Assembly: GCA_963836735.1 (NCBI GenBank)
Contig: CAWIKP010000009.1
Span: 51,167-115,166, forward strand
Source of the DNA: JACCXG01 sp963836735
Lineage (GTDB): Bacteria; Acidobacteriota; Vicinamibacteria; Vicinamibacterales; 2-12-FULL-66-21
Length of the DNA: 64,000 nt
Direction of reading: 5' to 3'
The notes beneath the pieces are model-generated. The model saw only the letters and a list, made by a program, of their open reading frames with translations. It ran no database searches and had not been told where the DNA came from. Position numbers and translations under genes: made by a program. Positions 41,988 through 50,853 of this stretch are shown one piece after another; the first letter of the stretch is position 1; each line of letters begins with the position of its first letter.

Positions 41988-44183
41988 CTACTTTGAGCCG
42001 CACTGCCGGAGCTTCACGGGCGCGACCAGGTTGTTCTTCATGATGGTGGACTCGGCATCACGACGGAACGTGACCTCGGTCGCATAGCTGACGCTGCATT
42101 CGTTGGCTGTCTTCTTCTCTTCGATTTCCACCGGCGCTCCGGTCATCACATAAGTCTGATCGGCGGGCGTGTAGACAAGATGCTGTCCGATCACGGTGCG
42201 GATGTTCTCTTTGACCACCACCGACCGATCCGCCTCCGCACGATCGATTTCGCCTCCCCCCGGCTTGAGGAACAGCTGAATCTGTTCGGCCGTGACATCC
42301 CCCTGCGTGCCGACCATATGGGCCTTCGCCGTCGGCCCTGAAGTGTACGTCGCCAGGCGCTTCGCATCGTCGTACACCAGTTGGTCGGCCGTCGCGATCG
42401 TCTGGACCGGCTGTTTCTTCTGGGTCTTCGAATCTGTCTCGTCGAAGAACATGACGGAGCTGACGTGGCCGCGTGAGGTGAGGTTCCCGCTGCGATCGTC
42501 GACGACGATGGTGTCCCCCTGAATCTGGGTCTGATCCTGCCAGAGCCGGGCGGCGCCGGTGTAGGTCGCCACGCCGGCGGCGCCGTCGTAATCCAGCTGC
42601 TTCGAAGTGACGTTGACCGGCTGGTCCTGTTTCATGATCGACGGCGTGCGCCCGCCTTCCGCAGGCCTGTTGCCTTGTCCTGGCGCGGCGGGCGCGGCTG
42701 ACGGCCCTTTTGCCGGCTCCTGACCGCGCGAGGGCTGCACGGAGCTCCTCACATCCGTATCGGCCTTGAGCTTCTTGGACGTGATCCCGACGGTGATGGT
42801 GCGCGCGTTGACGAGGATTCGGCCGTCGTTCACCGACGGGGGCGGGCCGGGATCGCCAGGCGAGAAGGTGAGCTCGAACGTGTCCTGCGCCGCCTGATGA
42901 ACGGCGCGCTGGCCGTCCGCGGTGGTGTCGCCGTCAACGATGTGCACGTTGCCGCGGAAGTCGGCTCGTTCAACCGCGCCGAGCCCGGGCTGGGTCTGCA
43001 CCACGAGCTGCTGCGAGCGCGCGGTGCGCTCCGAAGCCGCTGGTCCGCCGCGCCGCGCGGCCCGCATCTCCCGGTACGAGACGGTCCCAGCAAACGTCGC
43101 CGTCTGCAGACCGTTCGGGCCGCCGCCATTCAGCGTCGCCGACGTGATGCGCTTGGCCGGCGCGTCAGCCGAGGCCGGCAGGTCGACCTGCACGTTGTCG
43201 ACCGCGTTGAGACCGATCACGGTCGAGCCGTCGGCGCTCATCGTGAGGTCGATCGTCTTTGCTGCGATCCGGCGGTCACCGGCGCCGCCTCCGAGCTGGA
43301 CGACTGCGTTTTCGACGAGGTGCGAGTGCTGAATCGTGCGGCCGTCGGCCGCATACACCAGGTCGATGTCGCGCGCGGACATTCCCTGCGCGCCCGAGGC
43401 TCCCGGGGAACCGGTAATCCGGCTGTTCCCGCGGAGCGCCATGCTCTGAATCAGCTTGTCGTCCGGCGTCATCTGCACGGTGAGCTCGGTCGCATCCAGC
43501 GTGCGGCCTTCACCCACCACGTGAGCTCCCTCGGTGAGCTTCAAGTAGTGGTCGTTCCGCGCCATTCCGAAAGCCTTCGCTGTTGCCTCGAGAGCTCCCT
43601 GCCCTTTCTCATCGGGTTTGACGGTCACGTGGGCCTTGTCCAGCAGCCAGATCACGTTACGCCCCTTGTCGTAGCTCGCGCCGACGCCCGATCCGCTCAG
43701 CCGGCCTTTCGTGAACTGCACGTCCCCCGGGACGTTCAGCATGCCCGTGCGCTCGTCGTAGATGGCCTGTTGGCTCGTGATCTCGAGGCCGTCGCTCGTG
43801 CGGAGCTTCGCCCCTTTGGTCATGGTGGCGGTCTGCAACTGCTTGTCGGTGCCCGTCGGGACGATGACCTCCATCTCTCCGCCCGAGACGATCATCGTGC
43901 GCCCGTTGCGGTCCGGGAGCGTCAGCTCGGCTTCCTTCAGAAGGTGCCGGCCGTCCGGATAGATGAAGTCGCTCTGCGCAGTCAGCTCGAAGGTGAGGTT
44001 CCCCTCGCTGTCCGTGCGACGCTGTTTCAGGGGGCCGAGCTCGACGACGGTCTTCTGATCGACCCGCGGCGTCTCCGGGTGGACCTTCGGGGCAGGCTGG
44101 CGCCTCAGCGCAACGTAGACGAAGCCGGCAAACACCAGCACGAACAGGGCGATCGCCAGGCGGGCGAGAGATTGCCAGCGCAT
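41988..44183 (-). CDS. LptC/LptA-type fused LPS transport protein
   Basis: A 731-aa protein. One N-terminal helix (LARLAIALFVLVFAGFVYVA) and an LptC-like periplasmic domain come first (about 45-200; QSDFIYPDGRHLLKEAELTL, LEITSQQAIYDERTGMLNVP). Several OstA/LptA-like beta-jellyroll repeats follow (DATELTVQMTPDDKLIQSMA near 230; LDYDGAAGVATYTGAARLWQ near 545; DQLVYDDAKRLATYTSGPTA near 605). Separate LptC and LptA are normally about 190 and 170-230 aa, so this is a fusion long enough to form much of the LPS bridge. It is upstream of lptB on the same strand. Assignment to LptC and LptA rests on these repeats and context. Confidence 0.82.
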   Translation of the reverse strand: MRWQSLARLAIALFVLVFAGFVYVALRRQPAPKVHPETPRVDQKTVVELGPLKQRRTDSEGNLTFELTAQSDFIYPDGRHLLKEAELTLPDRNGRTMIVSGGEMEVIVPTGTDKQLQTATMTKGAKLRTSDGLEITSQQAIYDERTGMLNVPGDVQFTKGRLSGSGVGASYDKGRNVIWLLDKAHVTVKPDEKGQGALEATAKAFGMARNDHYLKLTEGAHVVGEGRTLDATELTVQMTPDDKLIQSMALRGNSRITGSPGASGAQGMSARDIDLVYAADGRTIQHSHLVENAVVQLGGGAGDRRIAAKTIDLTMSADGSTVIGLNAVDNVQVDLPASADAPAKRITSATLNGGGPNGLQTATFAGTVSYREMRAARRGGPAASERTARSQQLVVQTQPGLGAVERADFRGNVHIVDGDTTADGQRAVHQAAQDTFELTFSPGDPGPPPSVNDGRILVNARTITVGITSKKLKADTDVRSSVQPSRGQEPAKGPSAAPAAPGQGNRPAEGGRTPSIMKQDQPVNVTSKQLDYDGAAGVATYTGAARLWQDQTQIQGDTIVVDDRSGNLTSRGHVSSVMFFDETDSKTQKKQPVQTIATADQLVYDDAKRLATYTSGPTAKAHMVGTQGDVTAEQIQLFLKPGGGEIDRAEADRSVVVKENIRTVIGQHLVYTPADQTYVMTGAPVEIEEKKTANECSVSYATEVTFRRDAESTIMKNNLVAPVKLRQCGSK

Positions 44184-44189
44184 CAGAGT

Positions 44190-44362
44190 CAGCTTCCAGC
44201 TGCCAGCTTCCGGCTTCCAGCGCTCAAACCCGTCAGACCTCCTGTACAGTGTGCGATTGATGACGCCGACGTGCCGTTGGGCCCAGGCGTTGTGCGTCCA
44301 GCAGTGCGCTGTGTCGAATGAGATCGAAAGCTGGAAGCTGGCAGCCGGGAGCTGGCAGCTTC
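44190..44362. repeat. AGCTTCC-type inverted repeat element upstream of lptC/A
   Basis: Left arm 44190-44222 (CAGCTTCCAGCTGCCAGC, CGGCTTCCAG) and right arm 44328-44362 (GCTGGAAGCTGGCAGCC, GAGCTGGCAGCTT) are inverted. The 105-bp spacer (44223-44327) has no gene. It fills the recJ-lptC/A gap up to the recJ stop. It is the widest-spaced member of this family in the window. Confidence 0.8.
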
Positions 44363-46090
44363 TTATTGTAAATCCCCGTCCAGCGACCGGATGTCGCAGA
44401 CGTTGAGCTCGAGGTAGGTTTCCCCCTGGTATTCGTTGCGGTCGAGGGAGAAGGCCAGGTTGACCCCGGCGCGGTGCTTCTCGAGGAAGTCGGCGCGCTC
44501 CGCGGCACGCCAGGCGATCGCCCGGAACCGGCGCCCCTGCTGGCTGAAGGTCATCTTCAGGTGACGTTCCTTGAGGGTCCGGGGACCGTCCACGATCTCC
44601 ACCGGGGCGGCGTGGAAAACCGGCCGCGGATTGCCCATCCCGAAGGGACCCATCGCATCGAGGCCGCGGACGAGATCATGGGTGATGCCGTTCAGTGAGA
44701 GCGGCCCGTCGATCCGCAGGCGCGGCCGCAGCTGATCGGGGTGCAGGACCTCATCCGCCCACGCATTGATGCGTTGACGGAACTCCGGCACGCGCGCCGC
44801 CTCCATGGTCAGCCCTGCAGCCTGGCGATGGCCGCCGAACCGGACGAAGAGATCCGAGCAGCGCTCGAGCGCATCGAGCATGTCGAAGTCCGAAATGCTG
44901 CGGCAGGACCCGTGGGCGACGTCGCCATCAATCGAGAGCACGATCGAGGGCTTGTGATAGGTGTCGACGAGCTTCGACGCGGCGATGCCGATCACACCGC
45001 GATGCCAGCCGGGTCCGCCGACGACCAGGACGTTGTGCGCGCCCACGGCCGGATCGGTTTCAATCGCCTTTCGCGCCTGCGCCACGAGGTCGGCCTCCTC
45101 CTGCTGCCGCTTCAGGTTCTCCTCGTTGAGTTGTTCGGCGAGCGCACGCGCTTCGTTCTCGAGCGCGTTGTCGGTCGAGAGCAGGAGGCGCGTGGCGATG
45201 TCCGGCGTGCTCATGCGGCCGGCCGCATTCACCCGCGGCGCCAGCATGAACGCGACCTGGTAGGAATCGATCGTCTTGCCGGTGAGGCCGCAGCAGTCGA
45301 GCAGCGCGCGGAGCCCCACGGTGTGCGGACCAGTGCTCAGCGATGCGAGACCGAATCGCGCGATGACCCGGTTCTCCCCGACGAGCGGCACCACGTCCGC
45401 GAGTGTCCCGATTGCCGCGATTTTCACGAATGCCGGCAGCCACTTCTGCCGCCCGGCCCGCGAACACAACGCCTGGACAAGCTTGAGCGCGACCCCGACG
45501 CCGGCCAGGTATTTGTCCGGATAGCTGCAGTCGTGACGCTTCGGGTTCAGGACCGCGACGGCGACCGGCAGCTCGGTGTCCGGCTCGTGATGATCGGTGA
45601 TGATCAGGTCGACCCCGAGCTCCCTCGCCCTGGTCGCGGCCTCGATGCCGCGGATTCCGCAGTCCACCGAGACGACGAGCGAAACGCCGTCCGCGCGGAG
45701 CCGTTCGATGGCGGCGGGCTGCAGGCCGTAGCCGTCCTTCAGCCGTTCGGGAATGAAGTGGACCACGTCTCCGCCGAGCATTTCGAGCGCGCGCCGCAGG
45801 ATCACGGTGGAGGTGATGCCATCCACGTCGTAGTCGCCATGAATCGCAATGCGCTCGCGCCGGGCGATGGCCTGCTCGAGCCGCTCGACCGCCGCCATCA
45901 TCCCGGTCAGCTTGAACGGATCGTGCAGATGATCCAGCGACGGCTGCAGGAAGCGCCGCGCGGTCTCAGGATCGTCGAACCCGCGCAGGCACAGGAGGCG
46001 AGCAACGGTCGGGTGCAAGTCGAGCGCGCTTGCGAGGGCCGCGGCTTGCGCGTCGTCGCACGGGAGATGTTGCCAGACCAGGGTTTTCAT
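44363..46090 (-). CDS. recJ: Single-stranded-DNA-specific exonuclease RecJ
   Basis: A 575-aa DHH/DHHA1 5'-3' exonuclease. Phosphoesterase motifs are IAIHGDYDVDGITST, VSVDCGIRG, LIITDHHEPD and IGTLADVVPL. The DHHA1 part has VVGGPGWHRGVIGIAASKLV and RFGGHRQAAGLTMEAARVPE. An OB-like C-terminal domain (HLKMTFSQQGRRFRAIAWRA) completes it. It acts in mismatch repair and recombination. The ATG overlaps the accA stop by 4 bp, indicating coupling. Confidence 0.95.
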   Translation of the reverse strand: MKTLVWQHLPCDDAQAAALASALDLHPTVARLLCLRGFDDPETARRFLQPSLDHLHDPFKLTGMMAAVERLEQAIARRERIAIHGDYDVDGITSTVILRRALEMLGGDVVHFIPERLKDGYGLQPAAIERLRADGVSLVVSVDCGIRGIEAATRARELGVDLIITDHHEPDTELPVAVAVLNPKRHDCSYPDKYLAGVGVALKLVQALCSRAGRQKWLPAFVKIAAIGTLADVVPLVGENRVIARFGLASLSTGPHTVGLRALLDCCGLTGKTIDSYQVAFMLAPRVNAAGRMSTPDIATRLLLSTDNALENEARALAEQLNEENLKRQQEEADLVAQARKAIETDPAVGAHNVLVVGGPGWHRGVIGIAASKLVDTYHKPSIVLSIDGDVAHGSCRSISDFDMLDALERCSDLFVRFGGHRQAAGLTMEAARVPEFRQRINAWADEVLHPDQLRPRLRIDGPLSLNGITHDLVRGLDAMGPFGMGNPRPVFHAAPVEIVDGPRTLKERHLKMTFSQQGRRFRAIAWRAAERADFLEKHRAGVNLAFSLDRNEYQGETYLELNVCDIRSLDGDLQ

Positions 46091-47085
46091 GCGGGTCCTG
46101 GCCGCGGGCCGGCCAGCTTCTGGGTATCGATGAAGGCCTGGTCCTCGCGGCCCATGCGGCGGAACTTCTGGTACCTGGCGGCGAGCCGGTCGTTGATGGG
46201 CACCGGCATCAGCAACGCCAACGTGGGTTCGAGCGACTGGTCCACCAGCGCGCTGGCGGCGGCCGGATCGTTGTGGGCGCCGCCGACCGGCTCCTGAATG
46301 ATCTCGTCGATGAGGCCGAGCCGCAGGAGATCGGGCGCGGTTATCTTCAGCGCTTCCGCCGCTTCGACTTTGCGATTCGCGTCCCTCCACAGGATCGCCG
46401 CGCAGCCCTCGGGCGGGATCACGCTGTAGACCGCGAACTCCTGCATCAGCACGCGGTCACCGATGGCAATCCCGAGCGCGCCACCGCTCCCGCCTTCGCC
46501 GCACACGATGACGACGATCGGCACCTCGAGCATCATCATTTCGCGAAGATTGAGCGCGATCGCTTCGGCGACGCCGCGCTCCTCGGACTCGACCCCGGGG
46601 AAGGCCGCCGGCGTGTCGATGAACACGATGATCGGCCGGCCGAACTTCTGCGCGAGCTGCATGACGCGCAGGGCCTTCCGATAGCCCTCCGGCCGGGCGT
46701 AGCCGAAGTTCCGGAAGATCTTCTGTTTGGTATCGCTGCCCTTCTGATGCCCGACCACGCAGACGGGCTGCTTCTTGTATTCGGCGAACCCGCAGATCAT
46801 CGCGTGATCGTCGGCGAAGCGCCGGTCGCCGTGGAGCTCGTCGAAGCCGGTGAACAGGCTGTTGACGTAATCGAGCGTGTTGGGCCGGGCCGAATGACGG
46901 GCAACCAGCACCCGCTGCCAGGGCGTGAGGCTCGAGTAGAGGTCGGTCCGGATCTCGTCGGCCCGCCGGCGGAGCGATGCAATCGATCGCAGGCGCTCCG
47001 GCGTCTGCGGCAGCATGCTCAGGGCTTCGATTTCCTTCAGCAGGACGCCGATTGGCTCTTCGAACTCGAGTAACTCTGGAGGCAT
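46087..47085 (-). CDS. accA: Acetyl-CoA carboxylase carboxyltransferase subunit alpha
   Basis: A 332-aa alpha subunit of the carboxyltransferase that makes malonyl-CoA for fatty-acid synthesis. The N-terminal helical part (LEFEEPIGVLLKEIEALS) is followed by the crotonase-like domain: VLVARHSARPNTLDYVNSLF, GDRRFADDHAMICGFAEYKK, FGYARPEGYRKALRVMQLA, PIIVFIDTPAAFPGVESEER and GEGGSGGALGIAIGDRVLM. It is the first of the accA-recJ pair. accD is not in the window. Confidence 0.95.
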   Translation of the reverse strand: MPPELLEFEEPIGVLLKEIEALSMLPQTPERLRSIASLRRRADEIRTDLYSSLTPWQRVLVARHSARPNTLDYVNSLFTGFDELHGDRRFADDHAMICGFAEYKKQPVCVVGHQKGSDTKQKIFRNFGYARPEGYRKALRVMQLAQKFGRPIIVFIDTPAAFPGVESEERGVAEAIALNLREMMMLEVPIVVIVCGEGGSGGALGIAIGDRVLMQEFAVYSVIPPEGCAAILWRDANRKVEAAEALKITAPDLLRLGLIDEIIQEPVGGAHNDPAAASALVDQSLEPTLALLMPVPINDRLAARYQKFRRMGREDQAFIDTQKLAGPRPGPA

Positions 47086-47111
47086 ATGGCTTTGCGGCTG
47101 CGTGTCCTAAG

Positions 47112-47180
47112 AGCTCACAGGAGGTCAGGAGATCAGGAGAAACATGACTCTACTCCCTGAACTCTTGACCTCCTGTGAGA
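47112..47180. repeat. Inverted repeat CTCACAGGAGGTCAGGAG between dnaE and accA
   Basis: CTCACAGGAGGTCAGGAG on the left (47114-47131) and CTCTTGACCTCCTGTGAG on the right (47162-47179) are inverted with one mismatch. Weaker pairing continues inward (GATCAGGAG with CTCCCTGAAC), leaving a spacer of about 12 bp. It would form a stable hairpin in the - strand transcript. It is the same size class as the other palindromic elements but a different sequence family. Confidence 0.8.
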
Positions 47181-47197
47181 CTTCCTCGGCGCCGTCG

Positions 47198-50100
47198 TCA
47201 TCTCAGTTCTACCGACCCGGCGCCGCAAATCTGTTCCACCTCGAGCACCAGCCGCTCGGACGGCCGGACCCGCTGCGCCACCTCCGAACGGACACGGAGC
47301 GGCTTCTCCTGGCTCTTGACGTCGAGCTCGAGAAACACGCGGCGATCGCCGCGGTGCCTGGTCAGGAGCTCGGCCAGCGCCTCGAACGTCGGCCGGCCCG
47401 CCGCGCGGCCGGACAGGTGAATCACGACTTCGCGCGTGGTCCGCTCCTTCAGCGCCGCAATCGGCAGCAGTTCGGTCGCCACGACCCGGGCCGATTCATC
47501 GTCTTTTTCGAGCTTGCCGCGCACGAGCAGCATCGCATCGGCCTCGACCAGGGCGCCGTGCTTGCTGAAGGTCTCCGGGAACACCACGATCTCGAGGCTT
47601 CCGGCGATGTCGTCCAGCATGAACACGCACATCCGGTCGCCCTTCTTGGTCTTCAGCGGCCGGAGCCCTGACACGATCCCGCCCAGCCAGATGTCCGCTT
47701 CGGAGCCGCCGAGCTCCGCCAGCCGCTTGGCGCCGAACGTCTTGAGCTCTTCGGAGAAGCGCTCGAGCGGGTGTCCGCTCATATACAGCCCGAGCGCCTC
47801 CTTCTCGAACGCGAGCTGCTGCGCCTCGACCCACGGCGCTGCATCCGGCAGTCTCACGGCGTCCGGAGCTCCATCCTCGCCGAAGCCGCCGAACAACTGT
47901 GACTGCCCCTTGTCGCGGTCGCGCTGATGGCGGCCGCCATGCTCGATCGCCTTGTCGACCGCACCAAAGAGACAGGCGCGGCGCTCGCGCACCGGCCGAT
48001 GCTGTTCGCAGGCGAGCGAATCGAGGGCCCCGGCCTTGATCAGGCTTTCCAGCACGCGCTTGTTCACGAGGCGGAGGTCCGCGTGCTCGCACAGCGTGTG
48101 CAGCGAATCAATCCGGCCAAGCTCCTTCCGCACGGCGAGCATCGACAGGATCGCGCCTTCGCCGACGTTCTTCACCGCGCACAGGCCGAACCGCACGCCG
48201 TCCTTCGCCACCGTGAACGCCAGCTCGCTGCAGTTGATGTCCGGCTGCAGAATCGGGATGCCGAGCTCGCGGCACTCGCCGAGATACATCGCCAGCTTGT
48301 CGGTGTTCGCGGCTTCGATGGTGAGCAGCGCCGCCATGAAGTGCCACGGGTAGTTCGCCTTCAGGTATCCGGTCTGGTAGGCGACCCACGCGTAGGTCGT
48401 CGAATGCGACTTGTTGAAGCCGTATCCGGCGAAGTACTCCATCAGGTCGAAAATCTTGGTTGCCTTCTTCTCGTTGACGTTGTTCTTGCGCGTCCCTTCC
48501 ATGAAGGCTTCGCGCTGCTTGGCCATGACCTTGGGGTCCTTCTTCCCCATGGCCTTTCGCAGCACGTCGGACTGGCCCATCGAGAAGCCGGCCAGCACCG
48601 CCGCGATGCGCATGACCTGTTCCTGATAGGCGATGACGCCGTAGGTGTCGCCGAGAATCGGCGCCAGCTGCGGCAGCTCGTACTTGACCTCGGTCTTCCC
48701 CTGCTTGCGCGAGATGAAGTCGTCCACCATCCCGCTCTTGAGCGGGCCCGGCCGGTAGAGCGCGTTCAGCGCGATCAGGTCGTCGAGACGCTCGGGCTTG
48801 GCCTTGCGCAGCAGCTCCCGCATGCCCGAGCTCTCGAACTGGAACACGCCGTAGGTCTGGCCGTCGCCGAACAGCTTGTAGGTCTTCGGATCGTCGAGCG
48901 GGATCGCATCGATGTCGAGGTCGATGCCCTCGGTCCGCTTGATTTCCTTCAGCGCGTCGCTGATCAGCGTGAGCGTGCTGAGACCGAGGAAGTCCATCTT
49001 GAGCAGGCCGACCCGCTCGACTTCCTTCATCGCCCACTGGGTGACGATTTCGTCCTTCTGGCTCTTGTAGAGCGGCACGAACTCCGTCAGCGGCCGCGGG
49101 GCAATGACGACGCCGGCGGCGTGGACGGAGGCGTGCCGGGTCATGCCCTCGAGGCGCTGGGCGACGGCCAGAAGCTCTTTGACCCGTGGATCCTTCTGCT
49201 CCAGCTCCTTGAGAGGCGGACTCTCTTCGAGTGCCTTGGCGAGGGTCATGTCGAGCGCGGGCGGTACCGCCTTGGCCACGCGGTCGGCGTCGGCGTACGG
49301 AATGTCCATGACCCGCGCCACGTCACGCACGACCGCGCGTGCCTTCATGGTGCCGAAGGTGATGATCTGCGCGACGTTTTCCCTTCCGTACTTCCTGGTG
49401 ACGTACTCGATGACCTCGCTGCGGCGGCGCTCGCAGAAGTCGATGTCGATGTCGGGCAGCGACACGCGCTCGGGATTCAGGAACCGCTCGAAGATCAGGT
49501 CGTACTCGATGGGATCGACGTCGGTGATCCGCAGGCAGTAGGCGACGAAGCTGCCGGCCGCGGAGCCGCGGCCCGGGCCGACGGGCACTCCCTGCTCGCG
49601 TGCGTACCGGATGAAATCCCAGACGATCATGAAGTACCCCGGATACTTCATCTGCTTGATCATCTCGATTTCATAGGCGAGCCGCCGCTCGGTACTCGTC
49701 GATGGTGTGCTTCAGCACCCCGCGCGCCGCCAGCTCGCGCAGCCGCGGCAGCCGCTGCTCGAAACCCTCGCGGACGACGTGGTCGAAGTATTCGTCGAGC
49801 GTGAAGCCGGCCGGCACGTCGAAGTTCGGGAGGTGGTTGATCGTCCCGGACAGATCGACGTTGCAGCGCTCGGCGATCCGCACCGTATTGGCGAGGGCTT
49901 CCGGAAAGTCCTTGAAGACTCCCGCCATTTCCTCGGCGGTCTTCAGGTAGAACTGGTCGCCGTGGTACTTCAGGCGGTCCTCGTCGGCGACCGTCTTGCC
50001 GGTGCCGATGCAGAGCAGGATGTCGTGCGGCTTGTAGTCGGAGTTCTGCAGGTAGTGGACGTCGTTGGTGATGACCAGGTTGAGGTTCAGGTTCCTGGCG

Positions 50101-50678
50101 ATCGGCTGCAGGCCGACGTTGACGATCTGCTGCTCCTCGATGCCCTGGTACTGCATTTCGAGGAAGAAATTGTTCGGACCGAGGATGTCGCGGTACGCGG
50201 CTGCCGCCTGCAGCGCCTTGTGCTGCTGCTCGCTGCGGATCCCGGTTGCGACTTCACCCTTGAGGCAGCTGCTCAAGCCGATCAGACCGGTAGCGTGCTG
50301 CGCCAGCAGGTCCTTGTCGATCCGCGGCTTGTAATAGAAGCCCTCGGTATAGCCGGCCGAGACCAGCTTGATCAGGTTGTGATATCCCTCCCGCGTCTCC
50401 GCCAGCAGCACCAGATGGTTGGCGGTTTCGCCCGGCGTGCCGCTCTTCGTCCGCCGATCGCCGGGCGCGACATACACCTCGCAGCCGAGGATCGGATTGA
50501 TCCCCCGCTTTCTCGCCTGATCGTGGAACACGATCGAGGAGAACATGTTGCCGTGCTCGGTAATGGCCGCCGCCGGCATCTTCAGCTGCACCACGCGGTC
50601 GAGCAGCTCCTCGATGCGGCAGGCGCCGTCGAGGAGCGAATACTCGGAGTGCAGATGGAGATGGACGAACTCAGACAT
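47198..50678 (-). CDS. dnaE: DNA polymerase III alpha subunit, apparent frameshift
   Basis: Replicative polymerase. The first frame (50678 to about 49690) contains the PHP domain: FVHLHLHSEYSLLDGACRIE, AAAITEHGNMFSSIVFHDQA, YHNLIKLVSAGYTEG. It ends IDEYRAAARL; removing one C (GAGTACCGAG to GAGTACGAG) lets it continue ERRLAYEIEMIKQM into the second frame. That frame holds the polymerase core: VPVGPGRGSAAGSFVAYCL, LPDIDIDFCERRRSEVIEYV (catalytic Asp), NALYRPGPLKSGMVDDFI and NKSHSTTYAWVAYQTGYL. An OB-fold (DIWLGGIVSGLRPLKTKKGD) and a C-terminal domain follow. Corrected length is 1159 aa, normal for DnaE1. An inactivating mutation in an essential gene is implausible. Confidence 0.94.
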
Positions 50679-50694
50679 TTGACAGCGACGCCAT

Positions 50695-50840
50695 CAACTC
50701 CCAACTTCCAACTCCCAACTCCCAAGGGGAGCCTTCCGAACAACGGGGTGAAAGTCCGCCAACAAGCGTGCTGATACGACTTTCACCTGGTCGGTCGAAC
50801 GGCTTTCCCTTGGGAGTTGGAAGTTGGGAGTTGGGAGTTG
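50695..50840. repeat. AACTCCC/AACTTCC palindromic element with nested stems
   Basis: Arms of 34 bp (50695-50728 and 50807-50840) match as inverted repeats at 32 of 34 positions. Each arm is a chain of 7-bp units: AACTCCC with one AACTTCC on the left, GGGAGTT with one GGAAGTT on the right. Inside, GGTGAAAGTC (50747-50756) and GACTTTCACC (50778-50787) form a further perfect 10-bp stem, and GAGCC/GGCTT lies between. The element fills most of the guaA-dnaE gap. No gene is inside. Confidence 0.85.
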
Positions 50841-50853
50841 TCATGATCGCGCG

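Noticed and set aside
47927..49804. A 625-codon + strand open frame inside dnaE
   Set aside because: Antisense shadow of the DnaE polymerase core. Composition is typical of complementary GC-rich codons.
47198..50678. Programmed +1 frameshifting in dnaE and other genes
   Set aside because: Break sites do not share a slippery codon or stop context, and many unrelated genes are affected. An insertion error explains all of them more simply.
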